A stretch of 64,000 nucleotides of DNA from Arthrobacter sp. QXT-31 (GCF_001969265.1 NZ_CP019304.1:3162001-3226000), one strand, 5' to 3'. Shown: positions 25,400 to 34,468, counted from the stretch's first letter. The notes: generated from the sequence alone by a model not told the origin. Numbers and translations: made by a program.

Positions 25400-26095
25400 G
25401 TGACTTCGCTCGATTCACCTCCCCAGGCTGTGCCCGGGCCCACGGGGGCTGCCGGAAAGCAGATTCCGCCGGCGGCCGTGGCCCGGCTGACGATCTACCT
25501 GCGCGCGCTGAACTCCCTGCTGGCCGAAGGCACCGAGCGGGTTTCCTCCGAGTCACTGGCTGAACTTTCCGGCGTCAGCTCCTCGACCCTCCGCAAGGAT
25601 CTGTCCCATGTGGGCTCCTACGGCACCCGCGGCGTGGGCTATGAGGTGCAGTACCTCAGCCGCCACATTGCCGCCGCGCTGGGCCTGACCCATGACTGGA
25701 AGGTCGCGATCGTCGGTGCCGGTAACCTGGGCAAGGCGCTGGCACGCTACGGCGGCTTCGAATCCAGGGGCTTTGATGTGGTTGCCATCTTCGACGCCGA
25801 CCAGATGGTGGTGGGCAACGAGGTGGGCTGGCTGCGGGTCAGCGACGTCGCGGACCTCGAGACCGTCCTGGCGCGGACCGGCACCAACATGGTGGTGCTG
25901 GCGCTGCCGGCCGCCGTCGCCCAAAGCGTGTGCGACAGGGTGGTGAACGCAGGCGTGCGCAGCATCCTCAGCTTTGCGCCCGTGATGCTCCAGGTGCCCG
26001 ACGGCGTGACGTTGCGGAAGGTGGACATGGCCACCGAGCTGCAGATCCTGGCCTACCACGCACAACGGGCGCAGACCCCCGGCCAGCCGGAGTAA
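25400..26095 (+). CDS. rex: Redox-sensing transcriptional repressor Rex
   Basis: 231 residues. An N-terminal winged helix (about 20-85: TIYLRALNSL, LSGVSSSTLRKDLSHVGSYG, GVGYEV) precedes a Rossmann NAD(H) domain beginning VAIVGAGNLGKALA, and the C-terminal domain-swap helix is LQILAYHAQ. Rex binds DNA when NADH is low and derepresses respiratory genes. GTG 25400 has GGAG with a 6-nt spacer and is preferred over the in-frame GTG 25367. A -35-like TTGACA is at 25342. No classical Rex operator was seen in front of it. Confidence 0.9.
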   Translation: MTSLDSPPQAVPGPTGAAGKQIPPAAVARLTIYLRALNSLLAEGTERVSSESLAELSGVSSSTLRKDLSHVGSYGTRGVGYEVQYLSRHIAAALGLTHDWKVAIVGAGNLGKALARYGGFESRGFDVVAIFDADQMVVGNEVGWLRVSDVADLETVLARTGTNMVVLALPAAVAQSVCDRVVNAGVRSILSFAPVMLQVPDGVTLRKVDMATELQILAYHAQRAQTPGQPE

Positions 26096-26184
26096 CTCCG
26101 GCTATCCAGGAATCCGCGCCCGCTGGCGGTTTCAGGACTGTTGCTTTGCTCCGCGGTGCCTTGTCTGCGCCTCGGTTTTCGCTT

Positions 26185-27099
26185 TTAGCGGCCGTACGGG
26201 CCGGGCTGCGAATACGGGTTGGCGAACGGCTGCCGCTTCTGGAAGTACGGAGCCGCTCCCGGCAGGTACAGCATCACGATCGCCGCGATGCCGAGCAGGC
26301 CCACGAGGGTGTTCAGGCCCGCTGGGAAGAGGCTGAAAACGGACAGCGCCGCAAAGACGGTGCCCAGGATGCGTGCCCAGTTCTTGCCCTTCCGGATGTT
26401 GAAGGCAACCAGCGCATAGAGGCCCGCTCCGATCAGGGCAAAGACCACCAGGGATCCGACAATGAAGCCCTTGATGTCCTCGAAGGCAATCTCCTGACCG
26501 CTGGTGCGCAGCTGGTCCTCGAACGTGCGCCGCATGGCCGGGTCGTCCAGGGCAGGAATCGTGAGCAGGGCGGACAGGACCGACAGGACGCCCGCTGCGA
26601 TGATCATCCAGAAGGAATAGTTGACGAGCTTCGGAACGCCGTCGCCCGTGGTCGCCTGGGCCTGCTCCGAGGGATACTGCCCGTAGGGGGACTGGCCATA
26701 GGGGCTCTGGCCGTACGGTGATTGGCCGTACTGCGGGGGGTTCTGGCCGTACTGCGACTGCCCGTACTGGGGCGGGTTCTGGCCATAGGGGGACTGCCCG
26801 TACTGGGGCGGGTTCTGCCCGGTCTGGCCGTACTGGGGCGGGTTCTGCCCCGTCTGACCGTACTGGGGCGGGTTCTGCTCGCCCTGCCCATACTGGGGAG
26901 CGCCCTGCTCGCCCTGGCCGTACTGGGGAGCGCCCTGCCCGTACTGGGGCGGGTTCTGGTTCTGGCCATACTGGGGAGTGTTCTGCCCGTACTGGGGCGC
27001 GTCCTGGCCGTAGCGGGGCTGCCCGTTGGCTGCCTGGGAACCGTTGTCCGGCTCGTTGGAGCCGGGGTCATTGGAGTGCGGGACTGGAGGATTGCTCAT
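26185..27099 (-). CDS. Membrane protein with PQYGQ repeat N-terminus
   Basis: 304 residues in two parts. Residues about 28-150 are low-complexity repeats of PQYGQ/SPYGQ/NPPQYGQ (about 18 units), rich in Pro, Gln, Tyr and Gly. Residues about 160-290 hold four predicted membrane segments (SFWMIIAAGVLSVLSALL, GFIVGSLVVFALIGAGLYAL, ILGTVFAALSVFSLF, LLGIAAIVMLYL). The membrane part resembles DUF4064-like actinobacterial proteins, and the Tyr-rich tail would be cytoplasmic. AAAGGA precedes the ATG. Function unknown; the tail may mediate phase-separation-like or scaffold contacts, which is speculation. Confidence 0.75.
   Translation of the reverse strand: MSNPPVPHSNDPGSNEPDNGSQAANGQPRYGQDAPQYGQNTPQYGQNQNPPQYGQGAPQYGQGEQGAPQYGQGEQNPPQYGQTGQNPPQYGQTGQNPPQYGQSPYGQNPPQYGQSQYGQNPPQYGQSPYGQSPYGQSPYGQYPSEQAQATTGDGVPKLVNYSFWMIIAAGVLSVLSALLTIPALDDPAMRRTFEDQLRTSGQEIAFEDIKGFIVGSLVVFALIGAGLYALVAFNIRKGKNWARILGTVFAALSVFSLFPAGLNTLVGLLGIAAIVMLYLPGAAPYFQKRQPFANPYSQPGPYGR
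26685..27015. repeat. Coding tandem repeats (PQYGQ units)
   Basis: About 18 imperfect units of 15-27 bp (TACTGGGGCGGGTTCTG-type on the + strand) encode the Pro/Gln/Tyr tail. Groups of units are almost identical at DNA level, so length variation between strains is expected. Confidence 0.85.
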
Positions 27100-27308
27100 G
27101 AGCGGTCCTTTGCATAGTGACGACTGAATCGGCTACCGGTTCAGACACCTGCCCTCCCCAGCCTGGTTCACTTCCCACCGTACCCCTCAGCGGGTGTGCG
27201 GTGGATCATTCCGGAGAGGTATTAAAGCCGTGCCAACCTGCGGAAACGCTGCCCGGCCGGGGAGCTGTCGGGCCAGGGACAGCCGACTCGAAAACCTCCG
27301 GAACGCCG

Positions 27309-27344
27309 AACGCCCCGCCTGCGGAGATCCGCGGGCGGGGCGTT
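27309..27344 (-). terminator. Hairpin after yceI-like gene
   Basis: Arms AACGCCCCGCC and GGCGGGGCGTT enclose a short GCGG/CCGC inner stem. It lies 33 bp beyond the stop of the minus-strand YceI gene. It lacks a clear T-run. The rest of 27100-27376 shows nothing recognisable. Confidence 0.6.
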
Positions 27345-27376
27345 TCGGGCCAGTAACTGTGGCTAGGCGCTGGAAC

Positions 27377-27925
27377 CTAGGCTGCCGGTGCGATGAAGGC
27401 CAGTTCGAGGTTGATGGCAACCTTGTCGCTGACCAGGACGCCGCCGGCTTCCAGCACGGCGTTCCACGTCAGGCCGAAGTCCTTGCGGCTGATCGTGGTT
27501 TCGGCGGAAACGCCGGCGCGGGTGTTGCCGAAGGGGTCAACTGCGACGCCGTTGAATTCGGTCTCGAGGGAGACGGGGCGGGTGACACCCTTGATGGTCA
27601 GGTCGCCCTTGAGTTCGTAGCTGTCTCCGTTGGCAACGAGGCCGCTGGAGACGAAGTTGATCTCGGGGAACTTTTCGACGTCGAAGAAGTCTTCGCCGCG
27701 GACGTGGCCGTCGCGGTTGGCGTCACCGGAGTCGAAGCTGGCGGTCTGAATGGTGGCCTCGACCTTGCTGGCGGTCACGTCGTCGGCGAGGTCCAGGGTG
27801 GCGGTGGCGTCCTTGAACTGGCCGCGGACCTTGCTGATGCCGGCGTGGCGAACAGTGAAGGCGATCTCGCTGTGGGAGTTGTCGAGGGTCCAGGTGCCGC
27901 GGGTGAGCTCGGTGGAAAGTGCCAT
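27377..27925 (-). CDS. YceI-family lipid-binding protein
   Basis: 182 residues, lipocalin-like YceI fold: GTWTLDNSHSEIAFTVRHAG start, KVRGQFKDATATLDL, then GDLTIKGVTRPV, and NAVLEAGGVLVSDKVAI at the end. There is no signal peptide, so unlike E. coli YceI it is probably cytoplasmic. The family binds polyisoprenoids or amphiphiles. Strong ribosome site AAGGAG. The upstream 200 bp contain GTTGA-N4-TCAAC at 27976-27989, a possible MarR-type operator, in an AT-rich promoter region. Confidence 0.88.
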   Translation of the reverse strand: MALSTELTRGTWTLDNSHSEIAFTVRHAGISKVRGQFKDATATLDLADDVTASKVEATIQTASFDSGDANRDGHVRGEDFFDVEKFPEINFVSSGLVANGDSYELKGDLTIKGVTRPVSLETEFNGVAVDPFGNTRAGVSAETTISRKDFGLTWNAVLEAGGVLVSDKVAINLELAFIAPAA

Positions 27926-28123
27926 GGTGGTTCTCCTTAGTATCAGTGGTCGTACTGGTGATCATTGAAGCTTTTGTTGAAGCCTCAACTAACTGCTGCA
28001 TCCAGTATAAACATGCATTTGCATCTTTTATTCCACCGGCGGGGAACTTTTTGAAAAATTTCTGAGTTCTACTCGGTGTAGAAGATTTCGCCATTGCCCC
28101 TGCCCTTTGAGAAACTGGTAGAC

Positions 28124-28789
28124 ATGCCCCAAGCCACTGTCCATTTGCTCCGCCACGGCGAGGTTCATAACCCCGACGGCGTCCTGTACGGCAGGCTGCC
28201 TGAATTCCACCTCTCCGAACTTGGCCGGCAGATGGCGCAGACGCTCGCCGAGCACTTCCGCGAACGCGTATCCCAGGGCGCCAACATCGTGTACCTGGTG
28301 GCGTCCCCGCTCACGCGCGCGCAGGAAACTGCCCAGCCCACGTCGGAGGCGCTGGGGCTGGACATCCACACCGACAACCGCATCATCGAGGCCGAAAACC
28401 ACTTCGAAGGGCTGAAGGTCACCAAGGCCGAGCTGCGCAAGCCGAAGCACTGGCCACACCTGATCAACCCCTTCCGCCCCTCCTGGGGCGAGCCCTACAA
28501 ACGGCAGGCAGCCCGCGTGACCGAGGCCGTCCAGGAAGCCCGGGCCAAGGCCATCGAACTCGGCGGCGACGGCGCCGAGGCCATCCTGGTCTGCCACCAG
28601 CTTCCCATCTGGGCCACCCGGCTCAGCGCCGAGGGCAAGCCCCTGTGGCACGACCCGCGGAAGCGCGAATGCACCCTGACCTCCCTCACCTCCCTGGTTT
28701 TCGGCGACGACGGCGCCCTGCTCCGCGTGGAGTACAGCGAGCCCGCCGCCGCCCTTCTTCCCGGTGCCTCGAGCACCCCCGGAGCCTAA
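28124..28789 (+). CDS. Histidine phosphatase superfamily protein
   Basis: 221 residues. The catalytic RHG motif is at the start (VHLLRHGEVHNPDG), the second Arg/Glu are in VASPLTRAQETAQP, and the second His is in ILVCHQLPIW. It is a phosphoglycerate mutase-like phosphatase. Start ATG 28124 is 7 nt after GAAACT. The gene is the first of a five-gene group with cytochrome c assembly genes (4-bp gap to the thioredoxin-like gene), a conserved actinobacterial order. Substrate unknown. Confidence 0.85.
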   Translation: MPQATVHLLRHGEVHNPDGVLYGRLPEFHLSELGRQMAQTLAEHFRERVSQGANIVYLVASPLTRAQETAQPTSEALGLDIHTDNRIIEAENHFEGLKVTKAELRKPKHWPHLINPFRPSWGEPYKRQAARVTEAVQEARAKAIELGGDGAEAILVCHQLPIWATRLSAEGKPLWHDPRKRECTLTSLTSLVFGDDGALLRVEYSEPAAALLPGASSTPGA

Positions 28790-28792
28790 GTT

Positions 28793-29404
28793 ATGACTGA
28801 AACACCCAATAGTTCCCGCCGCAGCGTCCTCGCCGCCGGCGGCCTGGCCCTCACGGCGATCACCCTGGGCCTGTCCGCCTGCGCCCAGGAGGACGCCCTG
28901 GCGAAGCAGGCCAAGGCCGGGGACAACAAGAACTACGTGGCCGGCGACGGCTCGGTGACCGAGTTCGCCGCAGCGGAGCGCAAGTCCGGCATCCAGATCC
29001 AGGGCACCCTGTTTGACGGCACCACCGTGACCCCCAAGGACTTCCAGGGCAAGGTCACTGTGCTGAACTTCTGGTTCGCCGCCTGCGCGCCCTGCCGCGT
29101 GGAGGCGCCGTCCCTGGAGGCGCTGCACCAGGAGTTCAAGAGCAAGGGCGTGCAGTTCTTCGGCGTGAACCTGCGCGATGAGAAGGCCACGGCCGACGCC
29201 TTCGACAAGACCTTCGGCCTCACCTACCCGAGCTTCGACGACAAGGACGGCAGCGTACTGCTGGCCGTGTCCGGCCTGGTGCCCCCGGGCGCCGTCCCCA
29301 CCACGCTCGTGGTGGACAAGCAGGGCCGGGTGGCGTCGCGCGTTCTGGGGGAGATCGAGAAGGGCACGCTCAAAGCCCTCATCCAGACCGCCGTGGCAGA
29401 GTAA
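28793..29404 (+). CDS. ResA-like thiol-disulfide oxidoreductase lipoprotein
   Basis: 203 residues. The N-terminus has a twin-arginine-like SSRRSVLAAGG and a lipobox LSAC, so it is an anchored extracytoplasmic protein. The thioredoxin fold has the active site WFAACAPCRVEAP and cis-Pro in AVPTTLVVD. In system II cytochrome c maturation it keeps the apocytochrome CXXCH thiols reduced. It is followed immediately by ccdA, which supplies the electrons. Confidence 0.9.
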   Translation: MTETPNSSRRSVLAAGGLALTAITLGLSACAQEDALAKQAKAGDNKNYVAGDGSVTEFAAAERKSGIQIQGTLFDGTTVTPKDFQGKVTVLNFWFAACAPCRVEAPSLEALHQEFKSKGVQFFGVNLRDEKATADAFDKTFGLTYPSFDDKDGSVLLAVSGLVPPGAVPTTLVVDKQGRVASRVLGEIEKGTLKALIQTAVAE

Positions 29405-29411
29405 CCCTCCC

Positions 29412-30167
29412 ATGAACAGCCCCTTCGCCGAAGCCATCCTGAACGGTTCGCTGCTTCTCGCCATCCCGGTGGCGCTGCTGGCCGGACTCGTGTCCTTCCT
29501 TTCGCCGTGCGTACTTCCGCTGGTGCCCGGATACCTGGGCTACGTCACGGGACTCACGGGCGTGGACCTGCAGAAGCAGAAGCGCGGCCGCATGCTGGCA
29601 GGCATCGGACTGTTCGTGCTCGGCTTCTCGGTGATCTTCGTGCTCCTTGGCGGCGCTTTCGGACAGCTGGGGTCCCTGATCTCCGGCGGGCAGAACGCCT
29701 GGATCACGCAGGTCCTGGGCGTCCTGGTGATCCTGATGGGCGTGGTGTTCATGGGCGGATTCTCCTGGTTCCAGCGCGACGCCAAGATCCACGCCAAACC
29801 GCCGGCCGGCCTCTGGGGTGCGCCGCTGCTGGGAATCACGTTCGGTCTCGGCTGGGCGCCCTGCATCGGCCCCACCTATTCCGCCGTCCAGCTCCTGAGC
29901 CTGTCCGGGGGCTCGTCCGCCGCGAAGGGCGCGTTCCTGGCCTTCGTCTATAGCCTTGGGCTGGGCATCCCGTTTCTGCTGATTGCCCTTGCAGTGCGCC
30001 GCGGTGCCGGCGTGATGTCGTTCTTCCGCAAGCACCGGCTGGCCATCCAGCGCACCGGCGGCGGAGTCCTGATTGCCCTGGGCATCCTGATGGCCACGGG
30101 CCTGTGGGGAGCCTGGGTCACCGAGTTGCAGTACTGGTTCCAAACCGACGTGAAGTTGCCGATCTGA
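29412..30167 (+). CDS. ccdA: Cytochrome c biogenesis protein CcdA
   Basis: 251 residues, six membrane segments. Redox-active Cys lie in SFLSPCVLPLVPGYLGYVTG (first repeat) and GLGWAPCIGPTYSAV (second repeat). Transfers electrons from cytoplasmic thioredoxin to ResA-like proteins outside. ATG 29412 lies 7 bp after the resA-like stop; the stop overlaps the ATG of resB (TGATGA). Confidence 0.93.
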   Translation: MNSPFAEAILNGSLLLAIPVALLAGLVSFLSPCVLPLVPGYLGYVTGLTGVDLQKQKRGRMLAGIGLFVLGFSVIFVLLGGAFGQLGSLISGGQNAWITQVLGVLVILMGVVFMGGFSWFQRDAKIHAKPPAGLWGAPLLGITFGLGWAPCIGPTYSAVQLLSLSGGSSAAKGAFLAFVYSLGLGIPFLLIALAVRRGAGVMSFFRKHRLAIQRTGGGVLIALGILMATGLWGAWVTELQYWFQTDVKLPI

Positions 30168-31933
30168 TGAGCGAGCGTGTGAAGTCAACCGAGAAATCCG
30201 CGGCCGGGGACGTCCCGCAGCCCGGGTCCAGCCAGCCCGGCCAAGACGGCGCTGAGCAGAAATCCGCGCCCAAAGACACCCTGAAGGCTGCCAAGGCGGG
30301 GGCAGCCCTCCCGTCCCTGGGCTTCCTGGGCATGCTCCGCTGGGCCTGGACGCAGCTGACCAGCATGCGCACCGCGCTGTTCCTCCTGCTGCTGCTGGCG
30401 GTGGCCGCGGTGCCGGGATCGCTGTTCCCACAGCGGCCGGCCAACCCTTCAGTGGTCACGCAGTACATCAAGGACCACCCCGACTACGGCAAGCTGCTGG
30501 ACTCGCTGCAGCTGTACGACGTCTACTCCTCGGCCTGGTTCTCGGCCATCTACATCCTCCTGTTCATCTCGCTCATCGGTTGCGTGGTGCCCCGGGCCAT
30601 CGCCCACTACAAGGCCATGCGGTCCCAGCCCCCGCGGACCCCGAAGCGCCTGTCCCGGCTGCCCGAGTACGGCACCCTGGTGGTGCCGGCGGACGCCGGC
30701 ATCCCGGCGTCGGACGCCATTGAGGACGCGGCGGCGCTGCTGAAGAAGCGCGGCTACCGCGTTGAGGTAAGGCACGACGACGGCGCGCGGCCGTCTTTGG
30801 GGGCCGAGCGCGGCTTCCTGAAGGAAGTGGGAAACCTTGTCTTCCACACCTCGCTGATCGGCGTGCTGGTATCCGTGGCCATCGGCGGCCTGTTCGGGTA
30901 CAGCGGCCAGCGGATCCTGGTGGAGGGCGACACGTTCGTGAACACCCTGGTGGGCTACGACCAGTTCAATCCCGGCACCAACTTCCAGAGCAGCCAGCTC
31001 CAGCCCTACTCGATCCAGCTGGACAAGTTCCAGGCCACGTTCGACCGTGAATCCCAGGGCAAGTTCGGCCAGCCCATCGACTTCACGGCTGACGTCACCA
31101 CCAGGGAAAACCCCGGGGCCCCGGCCAAGAAGGAAGTGCTCAAGGTCAACGACCCCGTGACCCTTGGCGGCACCAGCATCTACCTCACGGGCAACGGCTA
31201 CGCCCCCGTGGTCACGGTCCGGGACGGCAACGGCAACATCGCCATGCAGGGGCCTGTGGTGGCCAAGCTGCAGGGCGACAACTACTACTCCTCCGTGGTG
31301 ATCAAGGTGCCCGACGCCAAGCCTGACCAGCTGGGCTTCGCCGGGTTCTTCCTGCCCACGGCGTTCGTGACGGAGGAAGGCATCTCCTTCAGTGGCGACC
31401 CGGAGCTCATCAACCCGCAGCTGAGCCTGAACTCGTACTACGGCGACCTGGGCCTGAACAAGGGTGCCCCGCAGAACGTCTTTGAGCTCGACGTCAAGGA
31501 CCTCAAGGAACTCAACAGCCGCAACCTCGAAGCCGGTGGCATCACGCTGGCGCCGGGCAACACCTACACGCTGCCCGAGGGCAAGGGTTCCATCACGTTC
31601 GACGGCGTGAAGAAGTATGTGGGCGTGGACATCCACCACAACCCCGGCCAGCTCTCGGCGCTGATCTTCGCGCTGCTGGCGGTGGCCGGGCTCATCGTCT
31701 CGCTTTACGTGAACCGCCGCCGGGTCTGGGTCCGCACCGGCACCCACGAGGACGGCCGGACCATGGTGGAATACGGCCTCCTGGCGCGCGGCGAGGACCA
31801 CCGGCTGGCCGGCGAGGCGGCAGCGCTGCGCGGCCTGCTGTCGCGCAGGTGGAACCTGTCCGACGACACCCCCGAAACAGCACCTTCCAACTCCTCACCA
31901 GCTGGCTCGCCTGAGCCGAAGAAGGACCAGTAA
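30167..31933 (+). CDS. resB: Cytochrome c biogenesis protein ResB
   Basis: 588 residues. A charged N-terminal tail precedes membrane segments around residues 65-85 and 130-150, a large extracytoplasmic domain from about 250 to 500 containing TLGGTSIYLTGNGYAPVVTV, and a final membrane segment (LIFALLAVAGLIVSLYV). It forms the heme-ligation complex with CcsB. The C-terminal cytoplasmic tail is Ser/Pro-rich. Stop and start overlap with ccsB (TAATG). Confidence 0.92.
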   Translation: MSERVKSTEKSAAGDVPQPGSSQPGQDGAEQKSAPKDTLKAAKAGAALPSLGFLGMLRWAWTQLTSMRTALFLLLLLAVAAVPGSLFPQRPANPSVVTQYIKDHPDYGKLLDSLQLYDVYSSAWFSAIYILLFISLIGCVVPRAIAHYKAMRSQPPRTPKRLSRLPEYGTLVVPADAGIPASDAIEDAAALLKKRGYRVEVRHDDGARPSLGAERGFLKEVGNLVFHTSLIGVLVSVAIGGLFGYSGQRILVEGDTFVNTLVGYDQFNPGTNFQSSQLQPYSIQLDKFQATFDRESQGKFGQPIDFTADVTTRENPGAPAKKEVLKVNDPVTLGGTSIYLTGNGYAPVVTVRDGNGNIAMQGPVVAKLQGDNYYSSVVIKVPDAKPDQLGFAGFFLPTAFVTEEGISFSGDPELINPQLSLNSYYGDLGLNKGAPQNVFELDVKDLKELNSRNLEAGGITLAPGNTYTLPEGKGSITFDGVKKYVGVDIHHNPGQLSALIFALLAVAGLIVSLYVNRRRVWVRTGTHEDGRTMVEYGLLARGEDHRLAGEAAALRGLLSRRWNLSDDTPETAPSNSSPAGSPEPKKDQ

Positions 31934-33033
31934 TGCTTCCCATCAACGAGACCATGGGCCAGTACAGCGAGCTCTTCATGCTGCTTGCTGCCGGCACCTA
32001 CACCGTCGCCTTCATCGCGTTCGCGTGGGACCTGGCCAGGAGCAGCAAGGCCCTCAAGGCGGTTGACCTCAAGGCCGCAGCCGCCGGAGCGACTGATACG
32101 TCCGCCAAGGTTCCGGTGGCGGCGGGCACGGCTGCAGCCGCGTCGCGGGCAGAGAGCGGTGGCGGGGACCGCCTGGCCGGACCGGCAGACCGTGCCGAGC
32201 GGCCGTCGTCGTACTCCTCGGGCGCCGTACATGCCGGCCAGACCGCCGACGACAGCATGCGGTACGCGGCGGAGCGCCGTGCCGCGGCCCGTGTGGGCGT
32301 GGCACTGACCGTCCTGGGCGCAGCCATCCACGCCGCCGCCGTGCTGACCCGTGCAGTGGGCGCCGGCCGCGTGCCGTGGGGCAACATGTACGAGTTCCTG
32401 ACCACCGGCGCGTTCGTGGCTGTGGCCGTGTTCCTCGTGGTGCTGGTCCGCCGCGACCTGCGCTTCCTCGGCACGTTCGTGGTGAGCCTGGTGATCATCA
32501 TGCTGGTGGCCGCGTCCGTGGCGTACTGGACGCCCGTCGGCCACCTGGTACCCGCGCTGCAGAGCTACTGGCTGATCATCCACGTCTCCATCGCTGTGCT
32601 GTCCTCGGCACTGTTCACGCTGACGTTTGCCATGTCCGCGCTGCAGCTGGTCCAGTCTCACCGGCAGAAGACCATCGCGGCCGGGGGCGCCGACAAGCTG
32701 GGGTTCATGCGCCTGGTGCCGTCTGCGCTGAGCCTGGAGAACCTGTCCTACCGCATCAACGCAATCGCCTTCATCGGCTGGACCTTCACCCTCATGTTCG
32801 GTGCGATTTGGGCCGAGAAGGCCTGGGGTCGCTTCTGGGGCTGGGACACCAAGGAAGTGTGGACGTTCGTGATCTGGGTGGTCTATGCCGGTTACCTGCA
32901 TGCCCGGGCCACCCGCGGCTGGACGGGGACCCGCGCGGCCTGGCTGTCGATCGTGGGCTACCTGTGCGTAATCTTCAACTTCACCATCGTGAACCAGTTC
33001 TTCAACGGCCTGCACTCGTACTCGGGGCTGTAG
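31933..33033 (+). CDS. ccsB: Cytochrome c assembly protein CcsB
   Basis: 366 residues. One N-terminal membrane segment, a variable Ala/Ser-rich loop (about 50-110), then the CcmC/CcsA-type core with seven segments. The heme-handling WWD region is WGRFWGWDTKEVW, and conserved His are in HLVPAL, IIHVSIAV and AGYLHARAT. It exports and ligates heme with ResB. Last gene of the operon; a repeat-hairpin region follows. Confidence 0.92.
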   Translation: MLPINETMGQYSELFMLLAAGTYTVAFIAFAWDLARSSKALKAVDLKAAAAGATDTSAKVPVAAGTAAAASRAESGGGDRLAGPADRAERPSSYSSGAVHAGQTADDSMRYAAERRAAARVGVALTVLGAAIHAAAVLTRAVGAGRVPWGNMYEFLTTGAFVAVAVFLVVLVRRDLRFLGTFVVSLVIIMLVAASVAYWTPVGHLVPALQSYWLIIHVSIAVLSSALFTLTFAMSALQLVQSHRQKTIAAGGADKLGFMRLVPSALSLENLSYRINAIAFIGWTFTLMFGAIWAEKAWGRFWGWDTKEVWTFVIWVVYAGYLHARATRGWTGTRAAWLSIVGYLCVIFNFTIVNQFFNGLHSYSGL

Positions 33034-33060
33034 GGGTCCCTTCGCGCCTGGCGCCTGCGC

Positions 33061-33144
33061 CGATTTACCGAAAAGGGCCGCATGGGCTCCTCGATTTACC
33101 CAAAAGGGCCACCTGGCATGCTTGCTGGGCGGCCCTTTTTGGCG
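33061..33144. repeat. GATTTACC/GGGCCGC hairpin repeats, left cluster a
   Basis: Two units CGATTTACCNAAAAGGGCC start 31 bp apart (33061, 33092). The second pairs with GGCCCTTTTTGG at 33131-33142 to make a terminator-like hairpin after ccsB. Confidence 0.75.
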
Positions 33145-33225
33145 AAACGGCGAAGCCGCGGGACGGGCGAGGGCTTCGCGTGGCGGGTGGGCTGCGGGTC
33201 GCCCTGCTGATCAGCCGAAGTCTGC

Positions 33226-33344
33226 CGATTTACCAATAAGGGCCGCATGCACTCTTCGATTTACCTAAATGGGCCGCATGGGTACGTTGATTTACATATA
33301 AGGGCCGTTTGGCTTGCTTGCTGGGCGGCCCTTTTTGGCTAAAG
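33226..33344. repeat. GATTTACC/GGGCCGC hairpin repeats, left cluster b
   Basis: Three diverged units at 33226, 33257 and 33288 with 31-32 bp spacing. The last pairs with GGCGGCCCTTTTTGGC ending at 33338. The 33034-33425 gap holds nothing else recognisable. Confidence 0.75.
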
Positions 33345-33425
33345 GGTGAGACCGCGGGAAAGGCCGGCAGGCTTCGCGGGGCAGAGCCGGGCGGGTACCT
33401 GCGGGGAGGGGCGAAACGTCGAAGA

Positions 33426-34349
33426 CTAGCGTGATGGTTTCCAGCCGCGCTTTGTCAGTGCTGCTCGGACCTTGGTGATGGCGGTGGGTTCCTCGCCCGG
33501 CACGATGGGATCGAGATCCAACTGCGTCAGAACCAGGACGAGCCAGCCGAGGCTCCGGGCTTTTTCGTCCCGGTAGATGTCGCTCCTCCGCTGGGCCGGG
33601 GTTGCGTGGTGGCCGCCGTCGTACTGGAGGGCAACCTTGAACTCCTCGTAGGACATGTCGGGGTCCTGCACCCAGCCGCCGGTCTCATCGAACATAGGTA
33701 CGTTGATGCATGGCTCGGGGAGTCCGGCTGCCGTCAGTAGGAGCCTCAGCTCAGTCTCTTTTGGAGAATCGGTGTTTGCGCGGATGAGAGCCCTGGGCTT
33801 CATTGCCTTGGGGTACCCGGCCCTGCCCTGCTTCTCGGCGAGGAAAGCGTCCATTGCCCCTGGCGTTGAAAGCGGATCCCTGCGGCGCAGAAGGAAGTCA
33901 CCGGCAATCACCAGGTCCTTCAGTGACAGAAGGCCCGCAAGGTCGAACCACGTCCGAAGCGGTGACGTGCAGGCCACGTAACGGCCGACGAAGATGTCCT
34001 CTTCGGGCAGCGGAAGTTGGTGGCCGCAGACGTTCTTCCTTCGCACGGCCCTGGCGCCGTCCCGGCTAGTCAAATGGATTACTGCGTGATCCTCAAAACA
34101 CAGCGGAAGAGGGAAACCCCAGAGTGCAGCGGCGGAGAGATGGCTTATGACCGCTCCGGTTGCGAGTACAAGCCCCCGCGCCCGGACAAGGAGGGTGATC
34201 TCCACCGCCGCAGACGTGCGCACCCCATGGCAGGGACTGGCCAAGTCGAGGGCGCGTGTGCGTCTGCGAGTCAGGCCCGCAGCTGAGGCCTGGCGGATGG
34301 TGAACGGCTGCGCCTGCAGTGCGGGCGGCAGAGGGCGTGGACGCGGCAT
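33426..34349 (-). CDS. AbiEi/DUF559-like protein with PD-(D/E)xK nuclease-type domain
   Basis: 307 residues. The N-terminal part looks like the AbiEi-type winged helix (FTIRQASAAGLTRRRTRAL, then ISHLSAAALWGFPLP at 68-82). The C-terminal part (about 195-305) is like the Vsr/DUF559 endonuclease fold: Glu200 in SPKETELRLLL, Asp229/Asp231 in VQDPDMSYEEF, and LQYDGGHH at 241-248, where the usual acidic residue is Gln242. CAGAAT lies 6 nt before the ATG. Such genes are common, poorly characterised actinobacterial accessory genes. Hairpin repeats flank it on both sides. Nuclease activity is not assured given the Gln. Confidence 0.7.
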   Translation of the reverse strand: MPRPRPLPPALQAQPFTIRQASAAGLTRRRTRALDLASPCHGVRTSAAVEITLLVRARGLVLATGAVISHLSAAALWGFPLPLCFEDHAVIHLTSRDGARAVRRKNVCGHQLPLPEEDIFVGRYVACTSPLRTWFDLAGLLSLKDLVIAGDFLLRRRDPLSTPGAMDAFLAEKQGRAGYPKAMKPRALIRANTDSPKETELRLLLTAAGLPEPCINVPMFDETGGWVQDPDMSYEEFKVALQYDGGHHATPAQRRSDIYRDEKARSLGWLVLVLTQLDLDPIVPGEEPTAITKVRAALTKRGWKPSR

Positions 34350-34468
34350 AGAAGCATTCTGCTGCCCGGGCGGGGCTTTAGGCCGTTATCCACAATTTTG
34401 GGCCGGTGTGGAGGGATAGTCGCCGTGGCCACGCTCCCCAGCGGGCCAGCACCATGCTTCGCGGTATT

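Noticed and set aside
33061..33344. Regular 31-bp spacing of repeats as a possible CRISPR array
   Set aside because: The units are diverged hairpins with almost no spacer between them and no cas genes nearby; they belong to a dispersed repeat family.
34386..34394. TTATCCACA, a perfect DnaA box
   Set aside because: A single 9-mer with no further boxes, no AT-rich unwinding region and no dnaA/dnaN nearby; chance occurrence rather than an origin.
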